A stretch of DNA of 64,000 bases from DATAGF01 sp963813355 (GCA_963813355.1 CAWEYS010000018.1:1-64000); one strand, 5' to 3'; positions 55,243 through 63,926 are shown, counted from the stretch's first letter. The notes: generated by a model from the letters alone, not told the origin. A program made the numbers and translations.

Positions 55243-57506
55243 CCTCCGTCCGGCCGTCGGCGCCGGCGCTCCGACGGGGCCAGGAGCCCGCCGCGGTCGC
55301 CGGGCGAGACGGCGTCACCCTCATCGACGGCCTCGCCTTCGTCATCTCGGACGGGTCCGGGGAGATGCCGCCCGGCCCCTACGGGCTCGTCGTGCGCGAC
55401 ACGCGCCACCTGACGCGCCTGGCCCTGACGGTCGCCGGCCTTGCGCCGGCTCCCCTCGTCGCCGCCCTCCCCTCGGCCACGTCCGCCCGCTTCCACGGCT
55501 ACCTCGGCCTCGAGGGGCTCGGCCCGGACGCGCCGCTGGAGGTGGAGCGACGACGGCGCATCGCCCCCGACGGCCTCGACGAGGAGATCGTGCTCCGGCT
55601 CTGGTCGGTCAACCGCGTCCGCGTGGAGGTCGCCCTCGAGACGGCGTGCGACTTCGCGGACATCTTCGACCTGCGCCGGATGCGCGTGGGGGGCGTCGGA
55701 TCGCGGCCCCCGGTGCCCGCCGCCGTCGAGGACGGCGCGCTCGCCTTCGCCGACGGGGATGGGGCGCTGGGCACGCGCATCGCCTTCGACCCCGGCCCCG
55801 AGACGAGCGACCCGAGCGGGCGCGCCACGTGGACGGCGGAGCTCGAGCGCGGCGGTTCCTGGCGGCTGGGCGTGTCGGTGCGGGCGGACGGGGACGGCGC
55901 CGAGCCGGTCGCCCTCGGGCGGCCGGCGCTCGTCCCGGACACCTCGCGGCGGACGGCCGTGCGCTCCGAGCCGCCGGCGCTCGCCCGGGCGTGCCGCCGA
56001 TCGTCGGCCGACCTCGACGCCCTGAGCATGGCCGATGCGCTCGACCCCTCCCGCCGCCTCCTGGCCGCGGGCATCCCCTGGTTCGTCGCGCTGTTCGGCC
56101 GCGACAGCATCATCGCCAGCCACCAGGGGCGCCTGCTCGACCCGGGCCGGATGGTCGAGACGCTTGAGGCGCTGGCGGCGCGGCAGGGCACCGTCGACGA
56201 CCCCGCCAACGACGAGCAGCCGGGCAAGATCCTGCACGAGGTCCGGCTGACGCGGCGCGAGTGGCTCGGGAGCGGGACGACGGGGGGCGCGCGCCCGTAC
56301 TACGGCAGCATCGACGCCACGCCGTTGTTCCTGATGCTCTACGGGACCGCCCTGAGATGGGGCGCCGAGCCGGCCGCCGTGCGGCGCGTCGCCCTGGCGG
56401 CCTGGAGGGCTCTGGAGTGGATGCGCCGGTACGGCGACCCGGACGGCGACGGGCTGCTCGAGTACCGCCCCACCGGGCCGCGCTCGCTGGCCAACCAGTC
56501 CTGGAAGGACTCGGAGAACGCGGTCCAGTTCCCGGACGGCACCCTGGCCAATGGGCCGATCGCCATGGTGGAGGTGCAGGGCTACGCCTACCGCGCGCGG
56601 CGCGACCTGGCCGAGGTCCTCGGGTGGATGGGCGAGGAGGCCGAGGCGGCGGCACTCGTCGCCGAGGCCGAGACGCTCCGGGAGACGATCCGGGACCGCT
56701 ACTGGGTGGAGGGGTCGGACGGCCGCCCGGGGTACTTCGCGATGGCCCTCGACGGGGACAAGCGGCGTGTCGACAGCGTCGCCTCCAACATGGGCCACCT
56801 GCTCTGGTGCGGGGTGCCCGCTCCCGAGGAGGCGCGCCAGGTGGCCGAGCACCTCGCCGGGCCGGCGATGGCCAGCGGCTGGGGCCTGCGGACGCTCTCG
56901 GCCGACATGGCCGGCTTCAACCCGATCTCGTACCACGTCGGCTCGGTGTGGCCGCACGACACCGCCATCGCCTGCGAGGGGCTGCGCCGCTACGGCCTCG
57001 ACCGGGCCGCGCTGCGGCTGGCCGCCGACCTGATCGAGGCGGCCGAGCGGTTCGAGGACCGCCTGCCCGAGCTCTTCGGCGGCCACGCCCGCGCGCCCGG
57101 CGACGTGCCCATCCCGTACCCCAGCGCCTGCCGGCCCCAGGCGTGGGCGGCGGCGGTCCCGCCGTCCCTGGCGGCGGTGCTGCTCGGGCTCGAGCCGGAC
57201 GTGCCGCGGGGCCGAATCGCCATCGACCCGGCGCTGCCCGAGAACCTGCGGTCGCTCGACGTGCGGAACGTGCCCTTCCCGGGCGGCGTCCTCTCGATCG
57301 ACGTGGACCGGCGCGGCCCGCGCCTGCTGTCGGTGCCGGCCGGCTGCGTCGTCGAGCTGCGGCCGCTCAGCCCGCCCGCTGGCGGGAGCCCGCCTGAGCG
57401 CGGCGGGCAGGTAGCGGCGCCCGGCCGCGGGCCGAGGCGCGGTCGTCGCGGTTCATCAGCGCGCAGTCGCGCAGCGACAGGCAGCCGCAGCCGATGCAGG
57501 TCGTGA
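55239..57506 (+). CDS. glycogen-debranching-type glucosidase (amylo-alpha-1,6-glucosidase-like), about 720-755 aa
   Basis: The GTG start overlaps the glycosyltransferase stop. The N-terminal domain is the bacterial debranching N-terminal region (GVTLIDGLAFVISDGSGEMP, YGLVVRDTRHLTRL). An (alpha/alpha)6 barrel of glucosidase type follows: IPWFVALFGRDSIIASHQGR (about residue 280), ANQSWKDSENAVQFPDG (about 420) and SVWPHDTAIACEGLRRYGLD. The Asp in FGRDS and the Glu in SENAV are likely active-site residues. The frame runs to 57,506, but homologous sequence ends near 57,390, where a TGA in the next frame is available, so an indel may extend the ORF across the 3' end of the convergent soxR gene. Probably degrades or trims alpha-glucans. 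Confidence 0.8.
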   Translation: MTSVRPSAPALRRGQEPAAVAGRDGVTLIDGLAFVISDGSGEMPPGPYGLVVRDTRHLTRLALTVAGLAPAPLVAALPSATSARFHGYLGLEGLGPDAPLEVERRRRIAPDGLDEEIVLRLWSVNRVRVEVALETACDFADIFDLRRMRVGGVGSRPPVPAAVEDGALAFADGDGALGTRIAFDPGPETSDPSGRATWTAELERGGSWRLGVSVRADGDGAEPVALGRPALVPDTSRRTAVRSEPPALARACRRSSADLDALSMADALDPSRRLLAAGIPWFVALFGRDSIIASHQGRLLDPGRMVETLEALAARQGTVDDPANDEQPGKILHEVRLTRREWLGSGTTGGARPYYGSIDATPLFLMLYGTALRWGAEPAAVRRVALAAWRALEWMRRYGDPDGDGLLEYRPTGPRSLANQSWKDSENAVQFPDGTLANGPIAMVEVQGYAYRARRDLAEVLGWMGEEAEAAALVAEAETLRETIRDRYWVEGSDGRPGYFAMALDGDKRRVDSVASNMGHLLWCGVPAPEEARQVAEHLAGPAMASGWGLRTLSADMAGFNPISYHVGSVWPHDTAIACEGLRRYGLDRAALRLAADLIEAAERFEDRLPELFGGHARAPGDVPIPYPSACRPQAWAAAVPPSLAAVLLGLEPDVPRGRIAIDPALPENLRSLDVRNVPFPGGVLSIDVDRRGPRLLSVPAGCVVELRPLSPPAGGSPPERGGQVAAPGRGPRRGRRGSSARSRAATGSRSRCRS

Positions 57507-57837
57507 GGCCGTCGCGCAGCGCCTCGAGCGCGACGATCTGCTCGTCCAGCCGCGAGCGCCACCCGCGCGAGAGGCGGGCCCAGTCGGCCTTGGTGGGGCT
57601 GCGCCCCTCGGGCAGCGTCGCGAGGGCCTCGCGGATCTCGTCGAGCGTGAGCCCGACGTTCTGGGCGGCCCTCACGAACGCGAGCCGCCGCAGCACGCTG
57701 CGGGGGTAGCGGCGCTGACCGCCGGCCGGCCGGACGGCCGCCACGAGCCCCTCCTCCTCGTAGTAGCGCAGGGCGGAGGCGGCGATCCCCGCGCGCCGCG
57801 CCACCTCGCCGATCGGAAGCAGGTCGCCCCCGTCCAT
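57367..57837 (-). CDS. soxR: SoxR-type redox-sensing transcriptional regulator, 156 aa
   Basis: MerR-family activator. The N-terminal winged helix begins LLPIGEVARRAGIAASALRY then YEEEGLVAAVRPAGGQRRYP. A dimerisation coiled coil follows (GLTLDEIREALATLPEG). The [2Fe-2S] cluster motif CIGCGCLSLRDC (C-x2-C-x-C-x5-C, about residues 113-124) is the SoxR signature. The ATG start has GGGAGG upstream. In actinobacteria SoxR responds to redox-active small molecules and controls a few oxidoreductase genes rather than soxS; the divergent SDR gene fits. A palindrome in a 19-base promoter spacer lies between the two genes. Confidence 0.95.
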   Translation of the reverse strand: MDGGDLLPIGEVARRAGIAASALRYYEEEGLVAAVRPAGGQRRYPRSVLRRLAFVRAAQNVGLTLDEIREALATLPEGRSPTKADWARLSRGWRSRLDEQIVALEALRDGLTTCIGCGCLSLRDCALMNRDDRASARGRAPLPARRAQAGSRQRAG

Positions 57838-57847
57838 CGGTCCTCCC

Positions 57848-57878
57848 TTGACTTCAAGCTCACTTTAGCTTCTACCCT
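57848..57878 (+). promoter_or_regulatory. SoxR-dependent promoter: -35, operator in 19-bp spacer, -10
   Basis: TTGACT (57,848-57,853) and TACCCT (57,873-57,878) are separated by 19 bases, the over-long spacing characteristic of MerR/SoxR-activated promoters. The inverted repeat AAGCT-CACTTT-AGCTT (57,856-57,871) is centred in that spacer. It directs the SDR gene and lies 50-70 bases upstream of the soxR start, so autoregulation is also possible. Confidence 0.7.
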
Positions 57879-57905
57879 AGCTGGACCGATGGGAAGGAGG
57901 CAACA

Positions 57906-58616
57906 ATGACGAACGATCATCCCGTGGCCCTGGTCACCGGGGCGTCGCGCGGCTTGGGCCGGGCGCTGAGCGCCGAGCTGCTCTGGGAGGGCTGGCGCGT
58001 CGTGGCCGACGGCCGCGACGGCGCCCGCCTCGCGCGGGCCGTGAGCGAGATGCCGCGGCCCGAGGCCGTCACCGCGGTGGCCGGCGACGTGGCGAGCCCG
58101 GTCCACCGGGCGCGCCTGGCCGCCGCGGTGCGCGAGGCCGGCCGCCTCGACCTGCTGGTCAACAACGCCAGCGCCCTCGGGCCGAGCCCGCTGCCGCGCC
58201 TGGCCGACCTGCCCCTCTGGGAGCTCGACCGCGTCCTGGCGGTGAACGTCGTCGCCCCGCTGGCGCTGATGCAGCTGCTCGCGGGGCGGCTGGAGGAGGG
58301 CGGGGGCGCCGTGATCAACGTGTCGTCGGACGCCGCCGTCGAGGCCTACGAGGGCTGGGGCGGATACGGGGCGTCCAAGGCGGCGCTCGACCAGCTGAGC
58401 GCGGTCGCCGCGGTCGAGCACCCGCGCCTGCGCATCTACGCGCTCGACCCCGGGGACATGGCCACCGACATGCACCAGCGCGCCTTCCCGGGGGAGGACA
58501 TCAGCGACCGGCCGACGCCCGAGAGCGTCGTGCCGGCCGTGCTGCGGCTGGTGCGCGGCGGGCTGCCGAGCGGCCGCTACCGGGCCGCGGACCTCGGCGC
58601 GCCGGTGCCCGCGTGA
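57906..58616 (+). CDS. short-chain dehydrogenase/reductase, 236 aa
   Basis: The ATG start has GGAAGGAGG upstream. Classical SDR features: the cofactor motif TGASRGLGRALS, NNASALGPSPLP, VINVSSDAAVEAY (catalytic Ser), and YGASKAALDQLS (the YxxxK pair). It is NAD(P)-dependent and cytoplasmic. The divergent soxR gene and the 19-bp-spacer promoter suggest induction by redox-active compounds, consistent with quinone or carbonyl detoxification. The stop overlaps the start of the QueA-like gene (GTGA), so both are in one operon. Substrate not known. Confidence 0.9.
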   Translation: MTNDHPVALVTGASRGLGRALSAELLWEGWRVVADGRDGARLARAVSEMPRPEAVTAVAGDVASPVHRARLAAAVREAGRLDLLVNNASALGPSPLPRLADLPLWELDRVLAVNVVAPLALMQLLAGRLEEGGGAVINVSSDAAVEAYEGWGGYGASKAALDQLSAVAAVEHPRLRIYALDPGDMATDMHQRAFPGEDISDRPTPESVVPAVLRLVRGGLPSGRYRAADLGAPVPA

Positions 58617-59698
58617 CCGCCGCCGCGCCGCTCCGCGTCGCCGCGCCCGCCCGGCCCCCGGCGGCGTCCTTCGCGATCCCGCCGGGGTCCGAGGCGGAGG
58701 CGCCCCCGGAGCGGCGCGGGGTGCCGCGGGACGGCGTGCGGCTGCTCGTGGCCCGGGCCGACGGGGTGGCGCACGCCCGCTTCCACGACCTGCCCGACCA
58801 TCTCTCGCCGGGGGACCTGCTGGTCGTCAACACCTCGGCCACCCTGCCCGCGGCGCTCGAGGCCGCGCGGGCGGACGGGCGCGCCGCGCCGCTCCACGTG
58901 GCGACGACCCTCGACGACGGCGACTGGGTGGTGGAGGTGCGCCGCGGCGACGGCGGCGGCCCGGCGACGGACGCGGGCCGCGGCGAGCGCCTGCGGCTGC
59001 CGGACGGGCGCCGGCTGCGGCTCGTCGAGCCCTACCCCGACCCGTCGCTCGCCGCGAGCCGGCTGTGGCGCGCCCGCCCCCGTCCGGGCGTCGAGCCGGG
59101 CTGGTACCTGTCGCGCCACGGGCGCCCGATCGCCTACGGGCACCTCGCGGGGCGCTTCCCGCTCTCGGACTATCAGACGGTCTACGCGGCGGCGCCCGGC
59201 AGCGCCGAGATGGCCAGCGCCGGGCGCCCCTTCACGGCGCCCCTGCTCGTGCGCCTGATGGCGCGGGGGGTGACCGTCGCGCCGGTGGTCCTGCACGCCG
59301 GGGTGTCGAGCCCGGAGCGCGCCGAGCCGCCCCTTCCGGAGCGGTTCGCGGTCCCGGCCGACACGGCGCGCCTGGTGCGCAGCGCGACCGCAGCCGGCCG
59401 CCGGGTCGTGGCCGTGGGCACCACGGTCACCCGCGCGCTCGAGAGCGCGGCCGGCCCGGACGGCGCCGTGCGGGCGGCCGCGGGCTGGACCGGCCTGGTG
59501 CTCGGCCCGGACCGGCCGGCGCGGGTCGTGACCGGGCTCGTGACGGGCCTCCACGAGCCCGAGGCCAGCCACCTGCTCCTGCTCGAGGCCGTCGCCGGCC
59601 CCGACCTCGTGCGCGCCGCCTACCGCGAGGCCGTCGCCGAGCGGTACCTCTGGCACGAGTTCGGCGACTCCATGCTCTTCCTGCCCCCTATGGGGTGA
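58613..59698 (+). CDS. QueA-like S-adenosylmethionine:tRNA ribosyltransferase-isomerase, 361 aa
   Basis: The GTG overlaps the SDR stop. QueA features: DLPDHLSPGDLLVVNTSATL near the N-terminus (the family's RLPxxLxxGDLLVxNxTxV), GRPIAYGHLAGRFPLSDYQT (about 180-200), AAAPGSAEMASAGRPFTAP, VAVGTTVTRALESAA (G-T-T-x-x-R-x-L-E) and VTGLHEPEASHLLLL near the end. Length is normal. QueA makes the epoxyqueuosine step of tRNA queuosine, but several positions are unusual (for example NTSAT for NNT-type), and no other queuosine gene is seen here. It could be a repurposed paralogue. Co-transcribed with the SDR, hence probably SoxR-regulated. Its end overlaps the convergent reductase gene by 11 bases. Confidence 0.8.
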   Translation: MTAAAPLRVAAPARPPAASFAIPPGSEAEAPPERRGVPRDGVRLLVARADGVAHARFHDLPDHLSPGDLLVVNTSATLPAALEAARADGRAAPLHVATTLDDGDWVVEVRRGDGGGPATDAGRGERLRLPDGRRLRLVEPYPDPSLAASRLWRARPRPGVEPGWYLSRHGRPIAYGHLAGRFPLSDYQTVYAAAPGSAEMASAGRPFTAPLLVRLMARGVTVAPVVLHAGVSSPERAEPPLPERFAVPADTARLVRSATAAGRRVVAVGTTVTRALESAAGPDGAVRAAAGWTGLVLGPDRPARVVTGLVTGLHEPEASHLLLLEAVAGPDLVRAAYREAVAERYLWHEFGDSMLFLPPMG

Positions 59699-60650
59699 CG
59701 GCGGAGGCGGCGTCGAGCCGCCGGACCTCGTCCTCGGCGAGGGCCAGGTCCATGGCGCCCGCCAGCTCGCGCACCTGCTCGACCGAGGTCGCGCTGGCCA
59801 CGGCGCAGGTCATGCCCGGCCGGGCCATGACCCAGGCCAGCGCCACCTGGGCCGCGGTCGCGCCGTGGGCGGCCGCGACCTCGTCCACGGCGGCGAGCAC
59901 CCGGAAACCGCGCTCGTTGAGGTAGGCGCGGGCCACCGAGGCCGCGCGGGCGCTGTCGGGGACCGGCGCCCCCGGCCGGTACTTGCCGCTGAGGAACCCC
60001 CGGGCGAGCGCGAAGTAGGCGGCGACGCCGAGGCCCTCCCTGCGGCAGAGGTCCTCCAGCTCGCCCTCGTAGCCCCCGCGGTCCATGAGGTTGTAGCCCT
60101 CCTGCAGCCCCTCGAAGCGCGGGAGCCCCTCGCGGGCGCTGACCTCGAGCGCCTCCGCCAGCCGCCCGGCCGGGTAGTTCGAGGCCGCGATCGCCCCCAC
60201 CAGCCCCTGGTCGATGAGCTCGCCGAAGGCGGCCAGCGTCTCGGCGAGGGGGGTCTCGGGGTCGTCCTCGTGGGCGTAGTAGAGGTCGATGCGCTCGACG
60301 CCGAGCCGCCGCAGCGAGCCCTCGGCGCCCCGCAGGACGTGGTCGCGGGTCAGGCCCTTGGGGTGCACGCCGCCGGCCATCCCGACCTTGGTCGCGATCA
60401 CGATGTCGTCGTGCCCTCCGCGGGAGGCCAGCCAGCGCCCGATGATCGCCTCCGACTCGCCGCCCTCGTTCCCGGACACCCAGCCCGAGTAGACGTTGGC
60501 CGAGTCGACCGCGTTGCCGCCGGCCGCGACGTAGGCGTCGAGCACGGCCTGGGAGGTCTCCTCGTCGGCGCTCCAGCCGAAGACGTTCCCGCCCAGGCAG
60601 AGGGGCGAGACCTCGAGGCCGCTGCGGCCGAAGGGACGTCGGGGCGCCAC
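59688..60650 (-). CDS. aldo/keto reductase, 320 aa
   Basis: The GTG start (VAPRRPFGRSGLEVSPLCLG) lies nine bases after the zinc permease stop on the same strand, so it is probably the last gene of the zinc operon. AKR catalytic residues: AVDSANVYSGWVSGNEG (Asp, Tyr), VIATKVGMAG (Lys), DLYYAHEDDPETPL (His). The cofactor-binding tail is CAVASATSVEQVRELAGAMD. Standard TIM-barrel length, with an insertion GNEGGES near the active site. NADPH-dependent and cytoplasmic. A link to zinc homeostasis is inferred only from the operon position; the gene could also have its own promoter. Confidence 0.9.
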   Translation of the reverse strand: MAPRRPFGRSGLEVSPLCLGGNVFGWSADEETSQAVLDAYVAAGGNAVDSANVYSGWVSGNEGGESEAIIGRWLASRGGHDDIVIATKVGMAGGVHPKGLTRDHVLRGAEGSLRRLGVERIDLYYAHEDDPETPLAETLAAFGELIDQGLVGAIAASNYPAGRLAEALEVSAREGLPRFEGLQEGYNLMDRGGYEGELEDLCRREGLGVAAYFALARGFLSGKYRPGAPVPDSARAASVARAYLNERGFRVLAAVDEVAAAHGATAAQVALAWVMARPGMTCAVASATSVEQVRELAGAMDLALAEDEVRRLDAASAVTP

Positions 60651-60659
60651 GCCCCGACG

Positions 60660-61517
60660 CTACGCCTCCGACGCCCTCGGCCGCCCGACGCCCGCCCTCC
60701 GCCGCAGCCGGCGGGGCCCCGTCAGCAGGAACACCAGCGCGAACAGGGCGGCCCCGACCAGGACGATGGTCGGCCCGGACTGGACGTCGAGCTGATAGCT
60801 CAGGTTCATCCCGACGAAGCCGCAGGCCGCCCCGATCAGCGTGGCGCTCCAGAGCATCGTGCTGAAGGAGTTGGTCAGCATGCGCGAGACCACCGCAGGG
60901 ATCACCAGCATCGCCGCGATCAGCGTGACCCCGATGACCTGCATCGTGACCAGGATCGAGGCCGCCAGCACCACCATCAGGAGCGCGTCCATGCGCGCGG
61001 TCCGGACGCCGGTCGCGTCGGCCACCTCGGGGTCGAAGGTCGTGAACAGCAGCCTGCGGTAGCCGAAGAAGACGAACGCCGCGGCGGCCGCGGTGACGCA
61101 CGCGATGACGATCACGTCCTCGGCGCTGACGCCGAGGATGCTCCCGAACAGGGCCGCGTCGAAGCTCGCCCCCCGGCGCCCGAAGAGCGCGAACAGCGCC
61201 AGCCCGAGGGCGAACGAGGCCGTGGTGATGACGCCGATGGCGGCGTCGGACTTGATCACGCGCCTCCGGGTCACGCCCCCGATCATCAGCGCCGAGGCGA
61301 CGCCCCAGACCCCCGCGCCCAGGAGGAAGTTGACGCCCAGCAGGGCGCTCGCGGCGAAGCCGCCGAAGATCGCGTGCGACAGGCCGTGGCCGATGTAGCT
61401 CATGCCCTTCAGCACGACGTACACGCCGATCAGGCCGCACAGGGCGCCCGCGATCGTGGCCACCATCAGGCCGTTGCGGAAGAACTCGAACTGGTAGGGG
61501 TCCAGCAGCTCGGTCAT
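60660..61517 (-). CDS. znuB: zinc ABC transporter permease, 285 aa
   Basis: ABC-3 family membrane component. The ATG (MTELLDPYQFEFFRNGLMVA) overlaps the stop of the ATPase gene (ATGA). Eight or nine hydrophobic helices are apparent, including MVATIAGALCGLIGVYVVLK, LGLALFALFGRRGASFDAAL and VIGVTLIAAMLVIPAVVSRM, with the typical family motif SHAIFGGFAASALLGVNFLL after the second helix. It forms the channel for metal import across the inner membrane. Located in znuA-zur-znuC-znuB order. The name znuB is by context; manganese specificity cannot be fully excluded. Confidence 0.85.
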   Translation of the reverse strand: MTELLDPYQFEFFRNGLMVATIAGALCGLIGVYVVLKGMSYIGHGLSHAIFGGFAASALLGVNFLLGAGVWGVASALMIGGVTRRRVIKSDAAIGVITTASFALGLALFALFGRRGASFDAALFGSILGVSAEDVIVIACVTAAAAAFVFFGYRRLLFTTFDPEVADATGVRTARMDALLMVVLAASILVTMQVIGVTLIAAMLVIPAVVSRMLTNSFSTMLWSATLIGAACGFVGMNLSYQLDVQSGPTIVLVGAALFALVFLLTGPRRLRRRAGVGRPRASEA

Positions 61518-62305
61518 CGCGCCACCCGGCTCTCGTGGGGGTGCGGGGCGGCGTGGTCGCGTCCGTAGGCGTCGACGACGACCATCATCCCGCCGTGCTC
61601 GAGAACCTCCATGCTGGCGCCGTAGGTCTGCTCGAGCACCTCCTCGGTCAGCACCTCGCGCGGCGGGCCGACCCCGATCACCTGCCGGTTGAGGCACACC
61701 AGCCGCGGCAGGTGGGCGGCGATGCCGTTGAGGTCGTGGGTGGTGAGCAGGATCGCGACGCCGGTCGCGTTCAGGTCGTCGAGCAGGTGGAGCACCTCGT
61801 GGCGCAGCTTCACGTCGACGCCCGACGTCGGCTCGTCGAGCAGGAGCAGCTCCGGCCGCTGGAGGAGCGCGCGGGCCATGAAGACGCGCTGCTGCTGGCC
61901 GCCCGACAGCTCCCGGATGTGGCGCTCGCCGAGGTCGCCGATGCCGAGCCGCGACAGCACCCCCGCCACCTCGGCGCGCTCGGCGCGGCTCGCCCAGGGC
62001 CACAGGCGGCCTCCGCACCGGGCCATGAGCACGCACTGGCTCACGGTGACCGGGAAGCTCCAGTCGACCGTCTCGACCTGGGGCACGTAGCCGACCCGCA
62101 GGCCGGCCCGGCGGACGACGCGGCCCGCCGCGGGATGGAGCGTGCCCAGGATCGCCCGCAGCAGCGAGGTCTTGCCGGAGCCGGAGGGCCCGACGACCCC
62201 GGTGAACTCGCGCGGGGACAGGTTCAGGTCGACGCGGTCGAGGACCGCCTCCGACCCGTACCGGCACGAGACGCCCTCCAGGCGGACCAGGTCGGAGCCT
62301 CTCAT
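61514..62305 (-). CDS. znuC: zinc ABC transporter ATP-binding protein, 263 aa
   Basis: All ABC ATPase motifs are present: Walker A GPSGSGKTSLLRAI (about residue 40), Q-loop VGYVPQVETVDWSFPVTV (metal-ABC type), signature RELSGGQQQRVFMARAL, Walker B LLLLDEPTSGVD, and switch histidine LLTTHDLNGI. The ATG start (MRGSDLVRLEGVSCRYGSEA) has a gap of 40 bases after zur. The stop overlaps the permease start. The C-terminal part has HPHESRVAR and a short histidine/aspartate segment (DAYGRDHAAPHPHE) that may bind metal. Energises the ZnuB permease with ZnuA as the binding protein. Confidence 0.9.
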   Translation of the reverse strand: MRGSDLVRLEGVSCRYGSEAVLDRVDLNLSPREFTGVVGPSGSGKTSLLRAILGTLHPAAGRVVRRAGLRVGYVPQVETVDWSFPVTVSQCVLMARCGGRLWPWASRAERAEVAGVLSRLGIGDLGERHIRELSGGQQQRVFMARALLQRPELLLLDEPTSGVDVKLRHEVLHLLDDLNATGVAILLTTHDLNGIAAHLPRLVCLNRQVIGVGPPREVLTEEVLEQTYGASMEVLEHGGMMVVVDAYGRDHAAPHPHESRVAR

Positions 62306-62345
62306 CGCGGGCTCCCGGCGGGCGCGCCCGCGCCCGCCAGCAGGA

Positions 62346-62822
62346 TCAGGCGGGGTCGGCCTGACAGGCCGGGCAGAGCCCGGCGATCGCGATCTCGCGG
62401 TCGGGGGTCAGGGCGAAGCCGGTCTCCCGGCGCAGCGCCTCGGCCAGCGGCTCCAGGCTCGCGTCGTGCAGGTGGGCCACCGCCCCGCAGCCCTGGCAGA
62501 CCGCGTGGTGGTGGCGGTGCTGCCGCGCCACCTCGTAGTAGAGACGGTCGGCGCCGAGATCCGTGCGGCGGGCGATGCCGGCCGAGACCAGCGCGTCCAG
62601 CGTGCGGTAGACCGTGGACGGGTTGATGCTGGGATAGCGCGCCTTGGCGTGGGCCAGGACGTCCTCGGCGCTCACGTGGTCCCCGTCGCCCAACGCCTGA
62701 AGGACCAACAGGCGCTGGGCGGTGGGACGACATCCCGCACGTCTCAGGAGAGCGGCGGCGGCATCCCCCGCCTCCCGTGCGGCCTGCAGTTGCAACTCTG
62801 TCGCATGTGCGGGCGGATGCAA
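62346..62822 (-). CDS. zur: Fur-family metalloregulator, probably Zur, 158 aa
   Basis: A TTG start is used in this call (TTG CAT CCG); AGGAGG lies 12 bases upstream, which is long but acceptable, and no ATG/GTG is in frame near it. Fur winged-helix: GCRPTAQRLLVLQALGDGDH, DVLAHAKARYPSINPSTVYR (recognition helix STVYRTL). Metal sites: HRHHHAVCQGCGAVAHLHD (HHH plus CxxC) and GLCPACQADP (second CxxC), giving the structural Cys4 zinc. Its place between znuA and znuCB argues for Zur, the zinc-responsive repressor, rather than Fur or PerR. It is likely autoregulated through the operator upstream of znuA. Confidence 0.85.
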   Translation of the reverse strand: MHPPAHATELQLQAAREAGDAAAALLRRAGCRPTAQRLLVLQALGDGDHVSAEDVLAHAKARYPSINPSTVYRTLDALVSAGIARRTDLGADRLYYEVARQHRHHHAVCQGCGAVAHLHDASLEPLAEALRRETGFALTPDREIAIAGLCPACQADPA

Positions 62823-62882
62823 AATCGGGATGTGCCTCCTGTCCCAGGGCGCGCCGGCCCGGTTGACGATACGCCGCCGCCC

Positions 62883-63926
62883 TCATTGGGGGTACTCGGC
62901 GGTGTCGGGGGCGACGTCGCGCGGCGTGAAGGCCTTCAGGGCCGAGGCGTCGCCGCCGAGGGACTCGGTCATCGTGACGTAGTCGAAGTGCATCAGGCCG
63001 ACCCAGGAGTGCTCGGGGTCGCCGGGCGCGCCGGGCAGGTCGTCGTCGCGCAGCACGTCGACGTACTTCACCCCGGCCTCGCGGCCGATCTGCTCCAGCA
63101 CCGGGCTGGGGAAGACCTCGGAGCCGAAGATCGCCGGGACGCCCTCCTCCTCGACCTGGTCGATGAGGCCGGCGACCTCCTTCGGCGTCGGGTCCTCGAA
63201 GTTCTCGACCTGGATGGCGCCGATGACGGTCCAGTCGTAGTCCTCGGCGAAGTAGGCGTAGGCGTCGTGGTAGGTGAGCAGCTTGCGGTCGGCGGCCGGG
63301 ATGGTCGCGAACGACGCGCGCATCGCCGTGTCGAACTCCTTCACCATCGCGGCGAACTCGTCGTAGTTGGCGGCGTAGTAGTCCGCGTTGCCGGGGTCGC
63401 GCTCGGACAGGTCGTCGCGGATGGTCTGCGCGTAGCTGAGCGCGTACTTCGGGTCGGTCCAGAGGTGCGGGTTGGGCTTGCCGCCGGACTTCGGGAACGA
63501 GAAGTCGTAGACGTACTCGTCCTCGGGGATCGCCCGCGTCCCCAGCTCGACGATGTCCTCGTCGCCGCCCATGACCTGCTCGGCGAGCTCCTTCGTCGGC
63601 TCCTCCAGCTCGAGGCCGTTGATGTAGACGACGTCGGCCGTCGACAGCAGCTCGGCCACGCTCGGCTTGGGCTCGAACGTGTGCGAGTTGGTGCCCTCGG
63701 GCACGATGCCGGCGATCGCCACCCGGTCGCCGCCGATGTTGGCGGCGATGCTCGTGATCGGCGCCACCGTGGTCGCGACGACGATCTCGTCGCCGGAGGC
63801 GGAGGCCGCCGAGTCGCCGTCGCAGGCGGCGACGACCGGGGCGAGCGCCGCCACGGCGAGCAGGGAGGCGACGGCCGCGCGGGCGCGGCGCGGTCGGCGG
63901 GAGGACGGGCGGCCTGGTGCGGGCAT
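62883..63926 (-). CDS. znuA: zinc ABC transporter substrate-binding lipoprotein, 347 aa
   Basis: The start ATG (MPAPGRPSSRRPRR) has AGGAGGTG upstream; a longer in-frame start lacks one. A basic N-terminus, a hydrophobic core and lipobox LAPVVAAC (Cys about residue 41) mark a lipoprotein anchored outside the membrane. Metal-ligand segments: GTNSHTFEPKPS (His), PNPHLWTDPKYA (His), LLTYHDAYAYF (His) and FGSEVFPSP (Glu). The three-His set is typical of zinc rather than manganese binders; a His-rich loop is absent. First gene of the znuA-zur-znuC-znuB operon, preceded by a candidate Zur box. It delivers zinc to ZnuB. Confidence 0.9.
   Translation of the reverse strand: MPAPGRPSSRRPRRARAAVASLLAVAALAPVVAACDGDSAASASGDEIVVATTVAPITSIAANIGGDRVAIAGIVPEGTNSHTFEPKPSVAELLSTADVVYINGLELEEPTKELAEQVMGGDEDIVELGTRAIPEDEYVYDFSFPKSGGKPNPHLWTDPKYALSYAQTIRDDLSERDPGNADYYAANYDEFAAMVKEFDTAMRASFATIPAADRKLLTYHDAYAYFAEDYDWTVIGAIQVENFEDPTPKEVAGLIDQVEEEGVPAIFGSEVFPSPVLEQIGREAGVKYVDVLRDDDLPGAPGDPEHSWVGLMHFDYVTMTESLGGDASALKAFTPRDVAPDTAEYPQ

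Noticed and set aside
60660..63926. Manganese rather than zinc transporter
   Set aside because: The binding protein shows three His ligands and the regulator is Fur-type, not DtxR/MntR; zinc is the better call, though not proven.
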